This document shows positions 38,205 to 49,338 of a stretch of 64,000 nucleotides of DNA, one piece after another (position 1 is the stretch's first letter; the number at the start of each line of letters is the position of its first letter). Below the pieces are notes generated by a model. The model searched no databases, was not told where the DNA came from, and saw nothing but the letters and a program-made list of their open reading frames with translations. A program made the translations under genes and the position numbers. The stretch comes from Ctena decussata. Its lineage: Eukaryota > Mollusca > Bivalvia > Lucinida > Lucinidae. The stretch spans positions 77,000,289 to 77,064,288 of the forward strand of contig OZ022500.1 in NCBI GenBank assembly GCA_963989385.1, given 5' to 3'.

Positions 38205-40284
38205 TGTAAATTGTATTGTATGTATATAGAACTTACATTATCATATATAAATTTCAAAAATTCTAACGTTGTTAGAGTTCCTTGTTAATGAAGAACACTG
38301 GTCGATAACACCATTAGCCGAAAGTCACCCTCCGCCGTCCTGGCGACGCATTAGGTTCTACACCCGTGTGTAAAACCTTCTGCGTAACATGGTGTCAGTA
38401 GTTACGGGATTGATTTCCGGTTGATATCTGTCAGTGTAAAAGATTGATAATATATATAGAATTTAGGCACAATTTTATCAGTCATTTTTTATAATTGACT
38501 TTGTGATTGGTTTTTTTAAGGTGATGTAAGGTTGTTTGCATTGATGTGAATTTTAGGCGAGCAATTTTGCCACTAAATTCTGAAAGGTAAAGTTTATTAT
38601 ATTCATTCATAATAGATTTGGCTAAAAATGAAAAATGTGACTTCTGATTGATATGGTATGATTAAAATGTATCGACTGATTATGATGATAATGATCATGC
38701 TGCACATGAAATTTGTATTTTAGGAATTTTGGAAATTACGGAAATTTGTAACACCGATGGAGGTTGCACTGGTGTACGTATATTTGACGTCGAGTGACGT
38801 CAGTTGCATTCATGTTATTGCGACGTCAGCACGTTTTACATTAGTTTCATGTATACGTGACCTATAGAATTAGATTGATAATTTACATACTCGACGTCAG
38901 TTGACGTCATAGCATGCACCGCATTAAGGTTTTATATCCTTATGTTATAACGGAAACATTTGGTCGTCATGCGTTTGATTTGCTTTTACTAGATGAGGTC
39001 ATATGACATGACATCATTGGCGTCATGACGTCAGATCAAACTTGATGACCCTAAATGGGTTAGAAACACTTATTAAGCTATTCAAAGGATATAATCTACG
39101 GTAAATGGTCATACGCTTAGTTTAAAGAAGTGAATTAATACATGTGCAAGTTAGATTTTTTGTTATTCTATTTAACGTAAGAAAAGTCATTGTTTTGATC
39201 ATTCATGTTTTATGTGGGATATGTCATGGTGATACCTGTTGACGTCAGTGTACTTCTTGACAATGTTTGACGTCAGATCCTTCGACGCACATGTTTGGTA
39301 GGATTTACGTGACTTCATTGACGGAACTGGTAAGCACAATTTAAGCTTTACATCGTGTGCGCGAGTTGTGTCTAGTGACACGGCTGGCGTGTGCGCGTTA
39401 TGCTCGGCATTCGCCGAGGGCGTTGTTTGGTATTTCCAAGACAGGCCCAGGTCTTACGTATTGTTATTATGTTGTTATAATGTATTAATTGTAAGTTCGT
39501 TATTTTTAGGCACTTCAAGTCCGGCAGTCAACTGTTTGGGCTGAAAGCCACTTCTCACCTGGAGATACCATATTACATCTCCAGGTTAATACCAACCCGG
39601 GTAGAAGGCAATTACGAAGCAACTTGCGCAAGAATCCTAGTCAAGTCGGGATGCGTGAAAATTAGACGTAGTCAACCACTTTCGTTGATGTGATTAGTTG
39701 CTAAATAGCAAGTGAGATAGAATGAACCAGTAGCGTTCGTCCACTAGTGTATTAGCGAGTCAATGGCACTTGCTGAAAATTATCCATAAGTGCGAGATAT
39801 GGAAAAAGTATGTGGTTTCCTATAATATATAGACTGGTCCCTGATATAATCCAGGGAGTGACCAGTCTAAGATAGCCGGCAACGGTATAAACGCCTTATT
39901 TTTTTCGTTGTGAGCTCAGTTTACGTCTTTGTTCTTTGTATTTATTTAGTCCATGGCGCTGAGCAGAGCACGGTGTTGACGTCAGACGGTAATCGATTTG
40001 CGTAACATACGCCGATCCATTACAGATTTGGAACAAACACCTTACTTGCGCCAGCGACATGGACTGATATGTGTTGTAAATTATTGTAGTTGTGACGGTT
40101 GTAAATTGTATTGTTTGTATATAGAACTAACATTATCAGATATAAATTTCAAAAATTCTAACGTTGTTAGAGTTCCTTATTAAAGTAGTACACTGGTCGA
40201 TAACACCATTAGCCGGAAGTCACCCTCCGCCGTCCTGGCGACGCATAAGGCACTACACCCGTGTGTAAAACCTTCTGCGTTACA
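38205..40284. mobile_element. Non-coding LTR retrotransposon (TRIM-like), two 185-bp LTRs
   Basis: Two direct repeats of exactly 185 bases (38205-38389 and 40100-40284) start TGTAAATTGTATTGT and end in ACA, with about a dozen mismatches. Immediately after the first comes TGGTGTCAGTAG, a plausible primer-binding site complementary to the 3' end of a leucine tRNA. A TATATAG box lies near 38222. The 1.7-kb interior has no gag or pol frame, so the element is non-autonomous. LTR size and primer site recall Mag-clade Ty3/Gypsy elements such as clam Steamer, but with no coding region this is only a resemblance. No matching target duplication is seen, consistent with a shared-LTR tandem. Confidence 0.7.
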
Positions 40285-40289
40285 GAGAA

Positions 40290-40450
40290 ATGATAGAATG
40301 AGAGAGAAAAAATGTCCAAGCAGCCCCAACCCGCACCTACTGCAAGCACAGTAAGCCCCTGTCCTACAGTCTTCCAAATCAGTCGGACGCCCGGCACTGG
40401 AAGTTATAAACAGCACCATCACACCACCCGACCACTCCATGAGCAGATGA
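40290..40450 (-). mobile_element. SINE-like fragment (family T2), reverse
   Basis: AAATGTCCAAGCAGCCCCAA near 40309 and CACCTACTGCAAGCACA are the complement of the block at 15255-15310. It sits 6 bases after the right LTR. Confidence 0.5.
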
Positions 40451-40639
40451 AGATATTATGTTGCTATACGCCGAGGTTATTCTATGACACTGAGATTTTG
40501 TCGCCCATAAACATTTTCAAACATCTTTTCCTCTGAAGTAACTATGCCGATTAAAGCAATATTTCATATGAAGACTCCCTGGGTCAGAGGAACAAAAAGA
40601 TGTTCTGGTGGTTTTGTCACGGGACCAAGAATTAAATTC

Positions 40640-41990
40640 TTAAAGAGTTCCTTGAAGAGCAGAGAATACATTCAGAAGAAGGAGCGTGGACCAGACTACG
40701 TAGTTTCGGCTAATAAAGCCTCTTCAGTGACCCTGACAATATCTGGTGTGCAAACCAGAGAAAAGCAAACTGTAATTTCTTAATTTTAATTGGACAGTCG
40801 ACTCAAAGACTGATAAGTATCAAATAGGGTCCAAATAATATATAAAATGCCGTCATGCCCATAAATGGTACAGACCCTTTAAAATATTCTTCCCGAGAAT
40901 CGAAAGTCTGATGATCTTAAAACTTTGTATGTCGCAGTTTGGACTCAATCGCATTAAAGTTTGTTCAAATGATGACACTGCAGTGATTCTGACCTTATTT
41001 ATGGCATTTGGTTCATTGCGCTTTTATACAGACAAATGTTTAAACAGTGGATTTCACGAAACGTTTAAAGCCTTGGTATAATTTTTGGAAAATATAGTAA
41101 CTCAATAAATACATTAGGACATAAGGTCACCAAAGGTCATGTCATTCTTTGACCTACTCTTGAGGTCACTAAGATTTTAAGATTAAAAATATGCACTCCC
41201 TTAAAGCCATTGGTTTAAACTTTCTAACAAATGGGCAAAGTGTCTGTTTAAAATTTGTAACAAATTAACGAAGTGTCTGTTGACAGTAAGGTCTTTGGTG
41301 TGCTACAGGGTCATTGGTCCTCTGGTTTTAAATGGACAAGATTTCAGAAAACTTGTAAAGAAATTTGACAGTATGAACTGTATAAGGGGCTAAACCACTT
41401 GATTTACCCTCAAATATAATAATAAATGACGTTGCCCATTATGTAATTGACCCGAGCTGCGCCCCTTTAAGTTCTGTAAAACGGGATCTTTTGAAAGCGA
41501 GGGTAAACTTAGTTCGCACTTAAAACGTTTCGGCCATAAGGTGTTTCGGAATCTGAATTTCACGGCGACTTACCCAAGATCCGTGTGATGGTTATCCAGG
41601 GCGGTTTCCGTCGCCCATCCCGGAGTTGAAATATATATAAATTAATATCTACTAGTATAAGAGTTCCTTGAAGAATAGAGAACACATTCACATGAAGGAG
41701 CACGGGTCTTGCTTCGAAGTTTCGGCAATTCAAACCTCATCATTGACCCTGACATGGTCTGGCATTGAATGTCAAAGAAAAAAAATACTGTTATTTTTTT
41801 AATTTCGATAAGGCAGTCGATTCAAAGACTGATTAGTATAAAGAAGTCGAAATGAATAAAGAAACGATGGTCTAGAATAGAAATCTAAACCAACTGCTCA
41901 GAATTTTTCTCTAATCTCAAAGGACAAAAATACAATAATCTGCACTATGGATGATGTACAGACAAAAAAAATCTTAAAGACAAAAGGTAA
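40640..41990 (-). repeat. Inverted copies of the 25.9-27.6 kb repeat
   Basis: Two stretches (about 40640-40870 and 41660-41990) are the complement of the unit at 26470-26960: AAGAGTTCCTTGAAGA, CCCTGACA(A/T), GACAGTCGACTCAAAGACTG and similar. Between them is unrecognised AT-rich sequence; no gene. Confidence 0.5.
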
Positions 41991-42087
41991 AAGGATGGAA
42001 ATTGGTTAGCAGTGCCGGACTATTACACAGTCGCTGATGATTTTTATTTTGAAAAAATGCCCTTAACAGTCAAGATATATCTATATC

Positions 42088-43130
42088 TATGCCCCAAACA
42101 TCGAAGAAGTTGAGGGAGCTTCATGTTTCTTGGTTGTCCGTCCGTTCGTCACACCTACATCTTATGAACCGTGCATGCTGGAGTTTTGAAATTTCACATA
42201 TTGATTCATCATCAAAAAATAGCTGACTTATATTCTTTTTCCTATTCGAGTTGTCTACCTTTTTTGAGTTATGCCTTTTGGAAAATATAAACTGAAATCT
42301 CGTCGGCAAGATATCTCGAAAAGATATTTTAGCTAGGGGTTTGAAACCTTGTCAGCTTAAAGAGAATAATAAGAAGATGAACTGATTAGCTTTCAACGAA
42401 TTCCCTCAATTTTAATCGGAGCTATGGCCCTTTGAAATTTTGAAACTTTAAACTAGTCAGCAAGATATATCGGAAAGCATTTGCGCCCTGCGAAGACTCA
42501 GATCGGACTGGGTGGATCCATTTATGCCGCAACACGACAATACCAACAAAGTAGCATGTGCGTCCAACGAAGACTGAGATCAGCCTGGGCATCCGCCCAG
42601 TCTGATCAGAGTCATTGCTGTCCGCATTCAGGTAGCGTAGACCTTAAGCTAGCCTAAAAGCACACAGCATAGACCCTGGCCTGACTGGGTGGCTGATGTG
42701 AGTCTTCGCTGGGCGGTCACACCACTTTGTTGGTTTTGTCGTGTCAAGGCTCATTTAAGGTAGGGACTTGAAACTTAGTCAGCTGATCAGAGATGACAAG
42801 TTGTAGAACTGATTAACTTTTGAACGATTTCTGTCATTTTTTCGGAGTAATGGCCTTTTGACATTATGAATTTGTCAGCAAGATATCTAAAACTATCTAA
42901 GCTAGGGACTTGAAACTTGGGCAGCTGATTGATCAGTAAATTAAGTGAATAGCTTTTAAATGAATTCTACCAACTGTTTTAGGAGTTATGGCCCGCCCAT
43001 TGAAAATTCAGCAAGATATCTTGAAATATGTGGACAGGAAACTCGGTCGGCTAATTTGACATGATAAGCAAAGTGAGCGATTAATTTTTGAACGATATCC
43101 ATCAATTGTTTTAGTACGAGCCATTCGCTG
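42088..43130. mobile_element. Pearl-like element P4, carrying a nested MITE
   Basis: Starts with a loose hairpin (TGCCCCAAAC...GAAGTTGAGGG), then GTCCGTCCGTTCGTC. Repeated blocks follow, keyed on GCAAGATATCT and on TTGAAAC(T/C)TGGTCAGCTGAT-like words (about 42300, 42770, 42850, 42905, 43010). The right end is not sharply defined. A foldback MITE (42523-42753) is inserted in the core. Confidence 0.5.
42523..42753. mobile_element. Foldback MITE, family H1, copy a
   Basis: Long imperfect hairpin: the left arm ATGCCGCAACACGAC...CCAACAAAGTAG is answered by ACCACTTTGTTGGTTTTGTCG. Internal arms carry CAGCCTGGGCATCCGCCCAG. Six other copies are at 47831, 48653, 55468, 56221, 56721 and 60011. Confidence 0.7.
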
Positions 43131-43169
43131 TTAGGGTCAGGCATATCGTAGGGGTAGGAGCGCAGTGTT

Positions 43170-45258
43170 TTCTATTCTATTCTATCCCATAACGTTACTA
43201 GGTCGTTGGGGCACCACAGCTGACTTCAAAACAATCCCTTTCCACCTTGTCCTGTCTTCAGCTGCCCTGGTTGAGCTGGCAAAATCCATTCCAGTCCACT
43301 CCTTGATATTGTCTTCCCACCTCTTCTTCTGTCTACCTCTTCTTCTTTTTCCTTTCACTGTGCCCTGAAGAATTGTCTTTGCTAAACCAGAAGACCTTGA
43401 GACGTGGCCAAACCACCTTAGTTTCCGTTTCTTGACCAGCGTCAGGAGTTCATCATATTCCCCAATGGCTGCTTGGATCTTCCTGCGAACCTCCTCATTG
43501 GTTATATGGTCCTTTTACGAAATGTTCAGTAACCTTCGGTAGCATCTCATCTCAAAGGCCTGCGTTCTTTTTTCTAACTCTGCTGTCAAGGTCCATGATT
43601 CACAGGCATACAGAAATATGGAAATGACAAGGGAGCGCATTAGTGTCACCTTTGATCCAAGAGATATGTTGTTTTCTCTCCAAATTGGTTTCAACTTGGC
43701 AAGAGCTGAAGTGGCTTGTGCTATCCTTGAGAGAACCTCCTGTTTTGAGCCATCATCTGAGACAACTGCTCCAAGGTATTTGAAGCTGCTTACAGTACCC
43801 AGCTTCTGCCCCTTTACCTTGATCTCCCTCTGGATGCCATCTGCGCTGTTTGTCATCAGTTTGGTCTTCTCAGCACTGATCTCCATCTTATAACTTGTGC
43901 AGGTCTGGTCGAGACTTTCAACTAGAGCTTCTAGTTCCTGCTCTTCCTCAGCAAGACCGTCTATGTCATCGGCAAACCGCAGGTTGGTAACATTTCTGCC
44001 GCCTATGCTAACCTTTCCGTCATGTTCTTCCAGAGCATCGGACATGATCCGTTCGAGAAAAATGTTGAAGAGGGTGGGTGACAGAAGACATCCTTGTCTT
44101 ACTCCAACTGTTGTTCTGAACCATTCTCCTGTGCTGCCATTTATCAGGACTGCACTTGTAGCCTTGTCGTATAGCTGCTCAATGGTGCGAACTAGGTTTG
44201 CATTGATATTGTACTTCCTCATGGTGGCCCATAAGGCTGCATGCCATACCCTGTCAAAGGCTTTTTTGAAATCAATGAAGACATGGTACAGATTCTGCTG
44301 ATGTTGGAGATACTTTTCACACAGGATTCTAAGGTTGAAGATCTTTTCTGTGGTGCTCCTTCCTGCTCGGAACCCAGCCTATTCCTCAGCGATTATCTCT
44401 TCGGCTTGTGGCTTAAGCCTGTTCAAGATAACTTTCAGCATGACTTTGCTTGAATGACTGATGAGGCTGATGGTTATGTAGTTCTGGCAGAGCTGTAGGT
44501 TGCCCTTTTTAGGGAGAGTAATAATCAGCGACTGAGTCCATGGGGTAGGCCATTCTCCTATTCTCCAGATCCTGTTACAGATATCTGTTAAAACATCAAT
44601 CATGGTCTCCCCTCCAGCTTGAACAAGTTCTGCTGGTATATTATCAACTCCGGCAGATTTTCCCTTCTTCAGTGCTGCTACTGCAATCTCAACTTCCTCA
44701 CGAAGGATCGGTTGTTGATCTTCATCTGGGGACTGACTGCAGTCCAGAACCGTATTGTCACCCTCAGTCTCACGGTTGTATAATTCTGAGCAATATTCTG
44801 TCCATCTGCTGAGAATCTCTTGTTCTTCTGTAAGGCATTTCCCAGACTTGTCCTGGATAGTTGTGGATCTACCCTGTTTCTCTGAAGCTAGATCCTTCAC
44901 CAGCTGGTATGCTTTCTTGCTGTTGTTTTTGTTCAGGCAAGTTTCGATCTCCTCACACTGACTAGCTATCCAGTCCTCCTTCGCTCCTCACTGCCTTCTG
45001 AATCCTCTTGTTTGCTCCCCTGTATTCTTCTGCTCCTCCTGCTTCATACCTCTTCTTCTTCAAATTTCTCCTCTCATCACAGAGGTCGAGAACATCTCTA
45101 GTGACCCATGGCTTTTTCCTGCGACGTTCCTTCCCAAGTATCTCACTGGCTGCATCAGTCACTACTGTATTGTAGGTGGTAACCATGGTATCTATGTCCA
45201 TGTCATCATCCCTCAGACCAATGAGTGGTGGTTTTACAAACATCTCTTTTAGTTTCAT
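43170..45258 (-). mobile_element. 5'-truncated RTE-like LINE with dead reverse transcriptase
   Basis: Minus-strand order from 45258: a linker region (DAASEILGKERR.KKPWVT), a fingers region (KKGKSAGVDNIPAELVQAGG), palm motif A (FIDFKKAFDRVWH, near 44260-44300), VGVRQGCLLSPTLFNIFLE, the catalytic FADD near 43970, and a C-terminal KRKLRWFGHVSRS-type region ending at a stop at 43182-43184. A TATTC-type short repeat tail follows (about 43170-43182). Two in-frame nonsense codons (about 44379-44381 and 43515-43517) and one frameshift (about 44960-45000) kill it. The N-terminal endonuclease is missing beyond 45258, typical of incomplete target-primed insertion. The RTE clade is inferred from motif wording and tail. 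Plus-strand frames at 43618-44453 are shadows. Confidence 0.85.
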
Positions 45259-45949
45259 AGTTTCATTTTATTTTCATTTGTCCATCCTTTGCTCTTATGT
45301 AGTTATATTTTCTATAACTTTCTCCGCTTTACAAGTTCTACACTTTTCGTAAACCGTGCTCAAACTTCATGTTTGACATATAGTTCTAGTGAAAATAATA
45401 TTGCGATTAAGTAGTCGCTGCCAACCGTCCTTATAGTCCAGTCAAATTGTGGGAGAACCTAAAACAAATTGCAACAAAAGGTTTCTTTGCAGTAATAAGC
45501 TCCTAAGACCAACATTTATAACATGCTAAAAGTAGGACAAAATCGGAGAATGCGAAACTTGATTTTTTCACATGTCTTGTTTTCGAAGGATTTTAGTCAA
45601 ATAGTCACGTGAGCACTAATTGTGCAGATTTGTTTTTATATTGCTGTGAAAGAGACTGAATGTGGTCTATTTATGGGGGTTGGTAAGCTGAAATCATAAA
45701 AGCTTTAAAATCTGCATGGAGATATTTAGGTAATTCATGAAACAAATGATAATACGTACTTTGACGTTATGGTCAAAGAAATCTATCCATCAGAATTTCA
45801 GATCAATAAAACAAAGTCTTCGGATACAGAGGCCCAATTTGCCTAGTTGGTAGGGAGTTAGTAAGGGCTTGATAGTCTCTTTGCGGGCCTATCTCGGTTC
45901 AGATAAAAGTTATGTACATAGCTGATACTTGTCTTTTTTCTGTTTTCAG

Positions 45950-46070
45950 CCTTAGAAGAAGTTGCTGCAGAAGACGCACCATCACTGAAGGACATACTTG
46001 GTCCAGTGTTGTACACATTTGCTAGTCTGGTTTTGGTTGGCTTGACACTGATTCTCCTTTGTATAAAAAG
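45950..46070 (+). CDS. MEGF/Draper-like receptor, transmembrane exon
   Basis: Gene 1 exon after TGTTTTCAG (ends 45949) and before GTAATG (46071). Two bases complete the codon opened at 33568 and two are left (phase 2). It encodes a short acidic juxtamembrane piece (LEEVAAEDAPSLKD) and then a hydrophobic helix of about 22 residues, from ILGPVLYTF to LILLCIK, ending in a basic stop-transfer signal (KRKR across the junction). This exon turns the EGF ectodomain into a type I single-pass receptor. Confidence 0.85.
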
Positions 46071-46360
46071 GTAATGTGACAAAAATATGCATGCCGTTAT
46101 GTAGATATGCTGGTGTGGGAACTTTTCAATCATTCACCTGTCAATTTGACTTTTGCCCTAAATATAACTGTTATTATCTAAAAATTTATAACAGATGATC
46201 AGTCAACCAGCAATTCGGCAAACCATTGCAAACAATGCAGAAGCATATCAAACTTCTATTGAGGTGCAGACAGAATTGGATCTACATTGTTTCGTTGGTA
46301 ACGAATGTCTCAGTGGGTATGGTAATTACGGCATAAAAGCATTTTGTTTCCTTTTTACAG

Positions 46361-47045
46361 GAAGAGGGTTATTATATGTTACAGAGAGAAAGTCCAATGC
46401 TGCAACCCAGAGACAAAAGATGTTCCTACTCAGATATATGTAAACAGTGTGACATCAGCCGAGTCAGAACGGCCTGTCCAGGGACACAGTTCTAACATAC
46501 CAGTCTCGGAAAATGCATATGAACAGGTGCAGGAACGGTCCATGAATGCTGACCATTCCTGTGAAGAATTAAAATCGTCTCGTGTTGAACCTGCCAAGGG
46601 ACCAATTTATGAGTTGCCACTCGAGGAAACCCCATTTGAACTTTTACAAGAAATGAATGTGAACGCTGGGACTTCTTGTGGACAAATGACATCGGGAACA
46701 TCAATGAAAGCGCATTTTCATACCAATGAAGAAACAGCCACAGGTGGTATGTTTTATGAAGAACTTCAGAGACAGAACATGACAGACAATCATCTTTATG
46801 GCGATGCTACAGAGTCGACAGTAGAAATGCAAACAGATGTAGAGGCCAGTAAGTCTATGGAAAATGCAGGCGTTTATCAACCTCTGCAGAAACAAACTGG
46901 CACAACAGATCATGTCTATGGAGAACTAGAAGATACAGGCCGTGGACAAATGGACCGCACAACTAATGCTTCTGAAACCAAGTCTTGCATGAAGGCTGAG
47001 GCCAACCAAGACATGTCCTATGAAAATCTTAAGGTGCGTCAGTAA
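46361..47045 (+). CDS. MEGF/Draper-like receptor, cytoplasmic tail exon with repeated ITAM-like cassettes
   Basis: Terminal coding exon of gene 1: acceptor TTTTTACAG (ends 46360), stop TAA at 47043-47045. The tail of about 228 residues opens with basic and cysteine residues (KRVIICYREKVQCC), then a Grb2-type YVNS (46437). A cassette of about 40 residues follows four times. Each has a first site at 46518 (YEQV), 46635 (FELL), 46755 (YEEL) and 46875 (YQPL), and exactly 14 residues later a second at 46560 (CEEL), 46677 (CGQM), 46797 (YGDA) and 46917 (YGEL). The fourth is a full YxxL-x10-YxxL. A final YENL lies at 47019. ITAMs in Draper/MEGF10-type receptors recruit Syk/Shark-type kinases after Src phosphorylation; the same role here is inference. 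The frame at 46195-46443 is intron read-through. Confidence 0.85.
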
Positions 47046-47830
47046 AAAAACCCGGAAACAACGGTTATACGACGACGTTTAAAATTATTTATGTAAACTT
47101 GCGAGCACAGGCGTCCCCAACAGTGCCATTAGTTTTGCATATTTTGTACATGTGCAGGTGTGCATTAGTAACATTTCTAGCAGGCTGCTACGTAGACACT
47201 CTACACTCCTGCAAAAAATCTCAAATTCTACATTACTATCATACTCCTAGTGTTATTCTTCTCTGAAATTAGACAAATACTGAAATTGCGATTCTGTTTA
47301 CTGGCGTCTACGTTGCCAAATACGTAGGACGTTCAGTTGCAGACGCTCGATAACCTTTACTCTCAGAAACCAGCGTCACAGTTGAAATGAATATTATGAT
47401 AAGATTTTCATTTTTTTTTTTGTATTGCTTTTAAGATAAAATCTATACATTTCCTGTCATGTCAAAATTTGTTTATGTTTTCAATTTTGCCTCTGTCTGA
47501 AAATTGACCCCTGTCCTTTCTAGAACAAGTCTTAGCATTTTCAGTCATTCCAGTGCCCCAATTATTTACCAGAATTGAAAGAAAAGAACATTTGATCAGT
47601 TTCAAATCACGAATTTGAGATCTGAGATTTCCCTAAAATTTTTGAGTTCGACAACCAATGACAAGCTTTCAACCGTCAAGTTTCTATTTTTGCTGAGTAT
47701 ATAAAATGCATTTTTCATCATACTCTGCAAATGTATTGGGGCACAAGTATTTGTTGTCGCCGCTTATCTATAGTCTTCAAATATTCTGATAGGAGTGTAC
47801 ATGCATATAAATAATAGAAACTATATATAA

Positions 47831-48037
47831 TGAGCTGTGACGCGACAAAACCAACAATGTGGCTGTGCGCCCAGCACAGACTCAGATCAGTCTGGGCATC
47901 CGCCCAGTCTGACCAGAGTCTTCGCTGTCCGCATGGAGGTAGCTTAGACCTAAGCTACCCTTTGAGTACTTAACGAAGAGTCTGATTAAACTTGGCGGCG
48001 CACAACCATAGTGTTGGTTTTGTCGCGTTGCGGCTCA
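47831..48037. mobile_element. Foldback MITE, family H1, copy b
   Basis: Left arm TGAGCTGTGACGCGACAAAA, right arm TTTTGTCGCGTTGCGGCTCA; internal CATCCGCCCAGTCTGACCAG. A full-length hairpin in the presumed 3' UTR of gene 1. Confidence 0.75.
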
Positions 48038-48545
48038 AATAGTTGTTTTGTGTGCCTAATACATATGTATTTTAACATGTATTTTTACCTAGTTTCTATT
48101 ATGTTTGGTTAAGGGTAGCTTTTTTATTTCGAAAGGTTATCTTTGGAAAGGAGAGTTAACTTTTTCTATACAGAAGTATGTAAATTCAAATGGAATATGT
48201 ATGCTAAGAATTTTGTTGAAAGTTATATTTTATTTTATCTCAAAAACATATGCATGTAAATTGACTACACCATCTTCACTGTATGGTATTAATAAGCCTC
48301 TAAGCCTATATATGCGAGCATGTGTGTGTATCCCCATGTGTATCCCTACTAAACAATATTAAATCAACGTTGATTCGAGGATGTTATGATTGATGGTGTG
48401 TATTTGTTGGCGTGTGTTAGTCTGGGTCTTAACACTCTAAGTTTAGAAACACACATCTAATCTGACACTATTTCAGTTACTCTGTTAACTCAGTATTACT
48501 TTAGCATTCGCTCATATGTAACAGTATTATGCTATCTGAGCTACT

Positions 48546-48551
48546 AATAAA
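48546..48551 (+). promoter_or_regulatory. Candidate poly(A) signal of gene 1
   Basis: AATAAA followed by GT-rich sequence at 48558-48570. The choice among several AATAAA words is a judgement. Confidence 0.35.
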
Positions 48552-48652
48552 AGTCTATGGTGTGTTGTGTACTACTTGCCTTAGAGACACTTGTTTATTT
48601 TGCTATATCCGCTTGTTTTGTCATATAATTTCTCTGTTGTTCGCGTTGATAT

Positions 48653-48785
48653 TTGAGCCGTGACACGAGAAAATCCACAACAAAGTGGTTGTGAGCCCAG
48701 CGCAGAATCAGATCAGCCTGGGCATCCGCCCAGTCTGATCAGAGTCTTCTCTGTCTGCATGGAGGCAGCTTAGACCCTTAGTTAC
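48653..48785. mobile_element. Foldback MITE, family H1, copy c (left half only)
   Basis: TTGAGCCGTGACACGAGAAA to about CTTAGACCCTTAGTTACC; the right arm is missing. Confidence 0.65.
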
Positions 48786-49338
48786 CATTAATTAGTAATA
48801 AAAGATTAATTCGTTGCCTTTAATGTGTTACCTTGAAGTAATATGTAAAGGGTCCTTTTAAAAAGTTTGCGATTTCTGACAAGACCCTAATCAGTGGTGT
48901 CGGTACATGTAGTCTCGATCAGCAAGTCATAAAATACTGAGTTAAAACAATAAACGTGTGTTTTAAAAACAAGAAGTGGTGATTATGGAAGCCAACAGTA
49001 AACCTGGCAAGAAGAGAACAAGCTGTCTGGAATAAGTTAAATATAAGATAAAGAAACTAATTTCCGAATTTACGACACTGTAAATCAGTATTTACTTGCT
49101 GACGACAATACGGAATACGACACTTTATCAGTATTTACTTGCTGACGCCAATACGGAAGCACAGTTCTAAATTAGCACTTTAATAGTACTTATCATTGGG
49201 CTGATGATAACTATGGAGCACTAATAGTGATACTGCAGGACCAGACAGGTTTATAGTGGTGGGTATCACAGTCGTTTGTGATGCTTTTGTCATTTATTAC
49301 TATGATTTTAAAGAATGAACTTATGAACTATTTTCCAG

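Larger units (their letters stand above)
47046..49338 (+). other. Presumed 3' UTR and downstream region of gene 1
   Basis: No coding sequence recognised. It holds H1 MITE copies at 47831-48037 and 48653-48785. A candidate poly(A) signal AATAAA at 48546-48551 is followed about 10 bases later by a TGTGTTGTGT element, a good cleavage context, which would make a 3' UTR of about 1.5 kb. Earlier AATAAA-like words exist, so the true end is uncertain. Confidence 0.4.

Noticed and set aside
43618..44961. Plus-strand frames up to 134 codons
   Set aside because: Shadows of the minus-strand LINE reverse transcriptase, which has clear catalytic motifs.
46195..46443. Plus-strand frame of 82 codons starting after an ACAG at 46194
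   Set aside because: Joining it after 46070 gives an immediate stop in the required phase, and it crosses the real acceptor at 46360 in a different frame.
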